Assembly (NCBI GenBank): GCA_023663265.1
Contig: JAMPHV010000012.1
Location: forward strand, 1 to 46,915
Length of the DNA: 46,915 nucleotides
Source: Bacteroides sp.
Lineage (GTDB): Bacteria > Bacillota > Clostridia > Oscillospirales > Ruminococcaceae
Reading direction: 5' to 3'
The translations under genes were made by a program, and so were the position numbers. The notes below the pieces were generated by a model, which was not told where the DNA came from, did no database searches, and saw only the letters and a list, made by a program, of their open reading frames with translations. Positions 43,757 to 46,915 of the stretch are shown one piece after another; position 1 is the stretch's first letter, and every line of letters begins with the position of its first letter.

Positions 43757-45586
43757 ATGTCGGAGCTCAACAAACAAAACGACCCCAAGATCGCCGAGCG
43801 GAATATTCCGGGAATGATGAACAGAAGCCGCCGCTTTGCCGAGGTAGAGCATGCCGAAAATGTTATGGGAACATTAAAACGGGTCGCCGTTTATTTCGCC
43901 GAGGAAAAAACAATGGTTTTCGGTATGCTGGCGATCGTTGTTTTCGGAACGCTTTGCGGCGTTTTCGCACCCGCTCTGCAAAGCGCCGCCGTGGATATCA
44001 TTGCCGGCAGCAAGAGCGGAAGCCTTTTATTTACCTTAATTCTAATGTCTGCCGTTTATCTTTTATACAGCGGAGGACAGCTTATACAGGGGCTTATCGG
44101 CGCCAAGCTGAGCCAGCGCATTGTTAAACGAATGAGAGAGGAGCTCTTCGGAAAGATGATGGACTTGCCCGTCCGTTATCTCGACACCCATTCTCACGGC
44201 GATGTGATGAGCCGTATGACGAACGATATTGAGAATATCTCTTCTACCGTATCTCAATCGCTTCCGTCGCTGTTTTCGGGGGTTTTGACAATAATCGGTA
44301 CCGTGTCCGTTATGCTCTTGTATTGTTGGCAGCTTGCGCTGCTCAGCTTTGCTACGGTATTTTTGACGGTTATTGCTACCAAGGTGCTTTCCAAAAACGT
44401 AAGAAGGTTTTCACGGAAAAGACAGTATCTTTTAGGCAGACTCAACGGCACTGTCGAGGAGATGGTTTCGGGTTATCACACTGTTTGCGCCTACAATCAC
44501 CAGGAAATTACCTCCGAGGAATTTTGTGCCACCTCGGATTCTCTTACCAAGGCGGGAATCAAAACGGATATTTTCGGCGGGGTAATGGGTCCGATTATGA
44601 ATTGTATCGGAAATATCGGTTTTGTGATAATCGCCGCCTTTGGAGGATATTTTTCCGTGAACGGACTTATTTCGGTGGGAGTAATATCGGCTTTTATCGT
44701 TTACGCCAAGCAGTTCAGCCGCCCCATAAACGAGATAGCGCAGGTCTACGGACAGCTTCAAACGGCGATCGCAGGTGCGGAGCGCGTGTTTACGGTGCTT
44801 GACGAAAAAAACGAGGACAAGCTCGGCAACGCTTTAACGCAGTCCGAACGGGCGGAGGTGTCATTTAAAAACGTTGATTTTTCTTATATCGAAGGTAAAC
44901 CGATATTACGGGATTTTTCCTTGACCGTCCCCTCGGGCAAAAAGGTTGCCTTAGTGGGAGCAACGGGAAGCGGAAAAACAACGGTCGTCAATCTTTTAAT
45001 GCGCTTTTACGATATTGACAGCGGCGGGATCTATATAAACAATCAGAATATCGCCGATATTTCGAGAGACGAGCTGCGCAAGAGCATCGCCATAGTTTTA
45101 CAGGATACCGTCTTGTTTTCGGACACAATAAAAAATAATCTGAAATATGCAAGGGAGGAAGCCAAGCTCGAGGAAATAGAGAAAGCGGTAAAAATGAGCC
45201 TATGCGAGGATATGATAAAGGCGATGCCTGAGGGTTGGGATACGATTCTGACAGGCTCCGGAGAAAACATCAGCCAAGGACAGCGCCAGCTTCTCGCCAT
45301 AGCCCGCGCTTTTGTCGCCGATCCTAAAATTCTTATCCTCGACGAAGCTACCTCAAACGTGGATACCCGCACCGAAAAGGCTATTCAGAATGCCATGCAC
45401 ACTATTATGCAAAACCGCACAAGCATTGTGATCGCTCATAGGCTCTCTACCGTTCGTGACGTGGATATTATCGTTGTTATGGATAAGGGGAGTATAGTTG
45501 AGGCGGGGGATCATGATACGCTGCTTTCTCAAAAAGGGAAGTATTACGAGCTTTATATGACTCAGTATGCGGGCAGGGCGATCTGA
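43757..45586 (+). CDS. heterodimeric ABC exporter, catalytic subunit
   Basis: The 609-residue half-transporter has a ~40-residue N-terminal extension (IPGMMNRSRRFAEVEHAEN), six membrane helices and a C-terminal ATPase. Walker A is GATGSGKTTVV, Walker B ILILDEATSNVD keeps the catalytic glutamate, and the H-loop is VIAHRLS. The signature reads ISQGQRQL, with glutamine for the first glycine. Site by site, its Walker motifs face the canonical LSGGQ of the partner (competent site), while its own ISQGQ faces the partner's aspartate-type Walker B (degenerate site). This complementary split confirms the two genes as one heterodimer. Last gene of the efflux operon; it ends 21 bases from the convergent dut. 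Confidence 0.93.
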   Translation: MSELNKQNDPKIAERNIPGMMNRSRRFAEVEHAENVMGTLKRVAVYFAEEKTMVFGMLAIVVFGTLCGVFAPALQSAAVDIIAGSKSGSLLFTLILMSAVYLLYSGGQLIQGLIGAKLSQRIVKRMREELFGKMMDLPVRYLDTHSHGDVMSRMTNDIENISSTVSQSLPSLFSGVLTIIGTVSVMLLYCWQLALLSFATVFLTVIATKVLSKNVRRFSRKRQYLLGRLNGTVEEMVSGYHTVCAYNHQEITSEEFCATSDSLTKAGIKTDIFGGVMGPIMNCIGNIGFVIIAAFGGYFSVNGLISVGVISAFIVYAKQFSRPINEIAQVYGQLQTAIAGAERVFTVLDEKNEDKLGNALTQSERAEVSFKNVDFSYIEGKPILRDFSLTVPSGKKVALVGATGSGKTTVVNLLMRFYDIDSGGIYINNQNIADISRDELRKSIAIVLQDTVLFSDTIKNNLKYAREEAKLEEIEKAVKMSLCEDMIKAMPEGWDTILTGSGENISQGQRQLLAIARAFVADPKILILDEATSNVDTRTEKAIQNAMHTIMQNRTSIVIAHRLSTVRDVDIIVVMDKGSIVEAGDHDTLLSQKGKYYELYMTQYAGRAI

Positions 45587-45606
45587 GAGCTTAATACTAT
45601 GTAGCT

Positions 45607-46041
45607 TCAAATTCCCGTCGAGCCAAAGCCGCCGCTTCCTCTGACGGTGTCGGAAAGCTCCTCCGCGGGCTCGTATTCCGCCTCCTCAACGGGCATTATC
45701 ACAAGCTGGGCGATACGGTCGCCAACGCCGATAACGTACTCCTTATTTCCATGGTTAATGACGGGTACGGAGATCTCTCCTCTGTAGTCGCTGTCGATAA
45801 CTCCGACACAGTTGGCGAGAGATATACCGTGCTTGCTTGCCGTCGAGCTTCTCGGAAATACAAACCCGCCGTAGCCGAGCGGTATCTCCACCGCTATGCC
45901 TGTGGGGATAAGCAGTATTTCTCCTGCCCCCACAGCGGCGGGGGCGTCTATGCAGGCGAACAAATCGGCGCCCGCGCTGCCCGATGTGGCTTTATAGGGC
46001 AGCTTCGCGTTTTCTTTTAATTTGACCGTCTTAATTTTCAT
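45607..46041 (-). CDS. dut: dUTP diphosphatase
   Basis: The 144-residue trimeric enzyme cleaves dUTP to dUMP, keeping uracil out of DNA. All five motifs are present in order: SAGADLFA near residue 20, IPTGIAVEIP near 45, PRSSTASKHGISLAN near 63 (phosphate binding), GVIDSDYRGEI near 80 (catalytic aspartate and tyrosine) and the C-terminal GSGGFGSTG arm. I place the start at the ATG at 46041, where typical homologues begin, with GGAAAGG upstream; an ATG at 46062 is in frame but overlaps that site. It lies 36 bases after the U32-like gene and probably shares its transcript. Confidence 0.95.
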   Translation of the reverse strand: MKIKTVKLKENAKLPYKATSGSAGADLFACIDAPAAVGAGEILLIPTGIAVEIPLGYGGFVFPRSSTASKHGISLANCVGVIDSDYRGEISVPVINHGNKEYVIGVGDRIAQLVIMPVEEAEYEPAEELSDTVRGSGGFGSTGI

Positions 46042-46077
46042 TTTATTATACGACCTTTCCATATAATGGGAATCGAG

Positions 46078-46830
46078 CTATTCCACTCCTCTGTAATAAA
46101 GCCCGGCGGTAACGCTTCCGCTTGGCTTTTCTCCTTTTATAAAGCTGTTTACTGCGTCCGCTATATTTTTTTCATCGGTAAACCTCATAATGAAAAAATT
46201 GACGGCGGGGAAGTCGGACAGCCTGTTTGCGATACTCAAAACGTTCGGATTCAGCAGCTCCACGGTGTTGGAGCAAATGAGCCGTATTTTTTCGCCTCTT
46301 CTGTCCTCCAAAAAGCCTCCGCAGCTTTTTTTTCCGCCGCAGGGCTTTCCGTCGTTTATCGGACAACGTCTTGTTATCATTAAGGGCAGTCTGCCGTAAG
46401 CGATTATTCCGAAAGGAATCCTGCAGCTTATACGGTTTATTCTTTTCGCGGTAAGCTCGCAGGACAAAACAATATCCGCAAAGCGGTCCTCCGCGAAAAA
46501 TTCGGCGGACCTGCTGTTTGTTATATTCAGCCTTAAGCCCCCATGAGGTATCATTCCCGCTTTTTTGATCAGCGGTATATGCCCCACAGTATGAGCCAGG
46601 GCATGGTCGAAGCCCGACGCCTTGAGCTCGCATAGCTTTTTAAGCGTCTCCTTTTCGCAGTCCGCCAAAAACACGGGAGGCGACGCGATGATTTTATTTT
46701 TCCGAGGCGTGCCCGCGTTCAGCAGCCTCGCGGGAGCGTAGACAAAGCGAAGCTCCTCCCGTTCCAAGGCTTGTATAAGCTGTGCTTCGCTGTTTACCTC
46801 CGCTCTTAAATTCAAGCTGTAATTTTCCAT
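46078..46830 (-). CDS. U32 peptidase family-like protein, C-terminal half only
   Basis: The ~250-residue protein matches the second half of larger U32-family proteins (YhbU/RlhA and DUF3656 types). SCELTAKRINRI, the GIIAYGRLPLMITRRCPI segment near residue 155, the CGGKKSCGG cysteine cluster near 175 and the following EDRRGEKIRLIC are typical. The cysteines may bind an iron-sulfur cluster, as in RlhA-type hydroxylases. The N-terminal U32 catalytic half is missing. Translation probably starts at the ATG at 46830, directly after a promoter-like sequence. The frame stays open to the window edge, so a longer protein starting outside cannot be excluded, although the extra residues do not look like U32 sequence. 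Confidence 0.7.
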   Translation of the reverse strand: MENYSLNLRAEVNSEAQLIQALEREELRFVYAPARLLNAGTPRKNKIIASPPVFLADCEKETLKKLCELKASGFDHALAHTVGHIPLIKKAGMIPHGGLRLNITNSRSAEFFAEDRFADIVLSCELTAKRINRISCRIPFGIIAYGRLPLMITRRCPINDGKPCGGKKSCGGFLEDRRGEKIRLICSNTVELLNPNVLSIANRLSDFPAVNFFIMRFTDEKNIADAVNSFIKGEKPSGSVTAGLYYRGVE

Positions 46831-46836
46831 AGGATA

Positions 46837-46865
46837 ATTATAACAGAAACAAGGCGAATAATCAA
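46837..46865 (-). promoter_or_regulatory. possible promoter giving a leaderless transcript
   Basis: On the minus strand TTGATT (46865-46860) and TATAAT (46842-46837) are 17 bases apart. The -10 box ends six bases before the ATG at 46830, so the transcript would begin about at the start codon. No ribosome binding site fits that ATG. A strong AGGAGGT lies further upstream but faces no ATG, GTG or TTG in this frame. Confidence 0.45.
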
Positions 46866-46915
46866 TAGACCTCCTCGGAAACTGGAGAAGTGCCGTATGA
46901 CGCAGCAATTTTGCC

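Noticed and set aside
1-46915. tRNA or rRNA genes, CRISPR arrays, insertion sequences, integrase or attachment sites
   Set aside because: None could be supported; gaps between genes are short, and no transposase, recombinase or regularly spaced direct repeats were found apart from the coding repeats listed.

Overview
The window looks like chromosomal DNA of a Clostridia-type Firmicute, probably an Oscillospiraceae/Ruminococcus-like gut or rumen bacterium. Reasons: near-consensus sigma-A promoters (TTGACA-17-TATAAT), strong AGGAGG-type ribosome binding sites, moderate-to-low G+C, dense co-directional operons and a xylose-catabolic operon. No tRNA, rRNA, CRISPR array, transposase or phage gene was seen.

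Region 1 (66-12703, + strand) is one long operon behind a consensus promoter. It encodes rmlA and rmlB (at the far end), an NDP-hexose 2,3-dehydratase, a 3-ketoreductase-type oxidoreductase and a WecE-type aminotransferase. Together these are predicted to make a dTDP-4-amino-2,4,6-trideoxyhexose; rmlC and rmlD are absent. Between them lies an AT-richer block: a polyprenyl-phosphate glycosyltransferase (GtrB/ArnC type), an ATP-grasp ligase, a DRE-TIM aldolase, a second PLP enzyme, a NeuD/PglD-type acyltransferase, an AMP-forming CapK-like ligase and two small EamA/SMR-type membrane proteins. I read this as synthesis, unusual acylation, lipid loading and flipping of a decorating sugar.

Region 2 (34568 down to 12750, - strand) is a second operon of about 22 kb that converges on the first at a 23-bp perfect inverted repeat acting as a bidirectional terminator. 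It encodes one GT2 enzyme, three paralogous GT2-GT4 fusion enzymes (one with nine 14-residue coiled-coil repeats), UDP-glucose dehydrogenase, an asparagine-synthase-like protein fused to a decayed copy of that dehydrogenase and carrying a long (CT)n tract, two tandem GT-C-like membrane proteins, a Wzm/Wzt ABC exporter, a DUF4422 transferase, UDP-galactopyranose mutase and a GlfT2-like galactofuranosyltransferase. This is an ABC-transporter-dependent surface polysaccharide system. The GT-C-like proteins are candidates for adding the sugar made by region 1 outside the membrane.

Region 3 (34629-46915) is mostly housekeeping: pfkA with a downstream hypothetical membrane protein, a divergent xylA-xylB-transaldolase-like operon, an efflux operon (MATE plus a heterodimeric ABC exporter) with a terminator hairpin in its leader, and dut with a U32-peptidase-like protein on the opposite strand.

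The most interesting material is the two-operon polysaccharide system: the acyl-group cassette, the AsnB/pseudo-Ugd fusion with its microsatellite, and the coiled-coil-bearing glycosyltransferase. Function calls rest on motif recognition by eye; no database search was possible.
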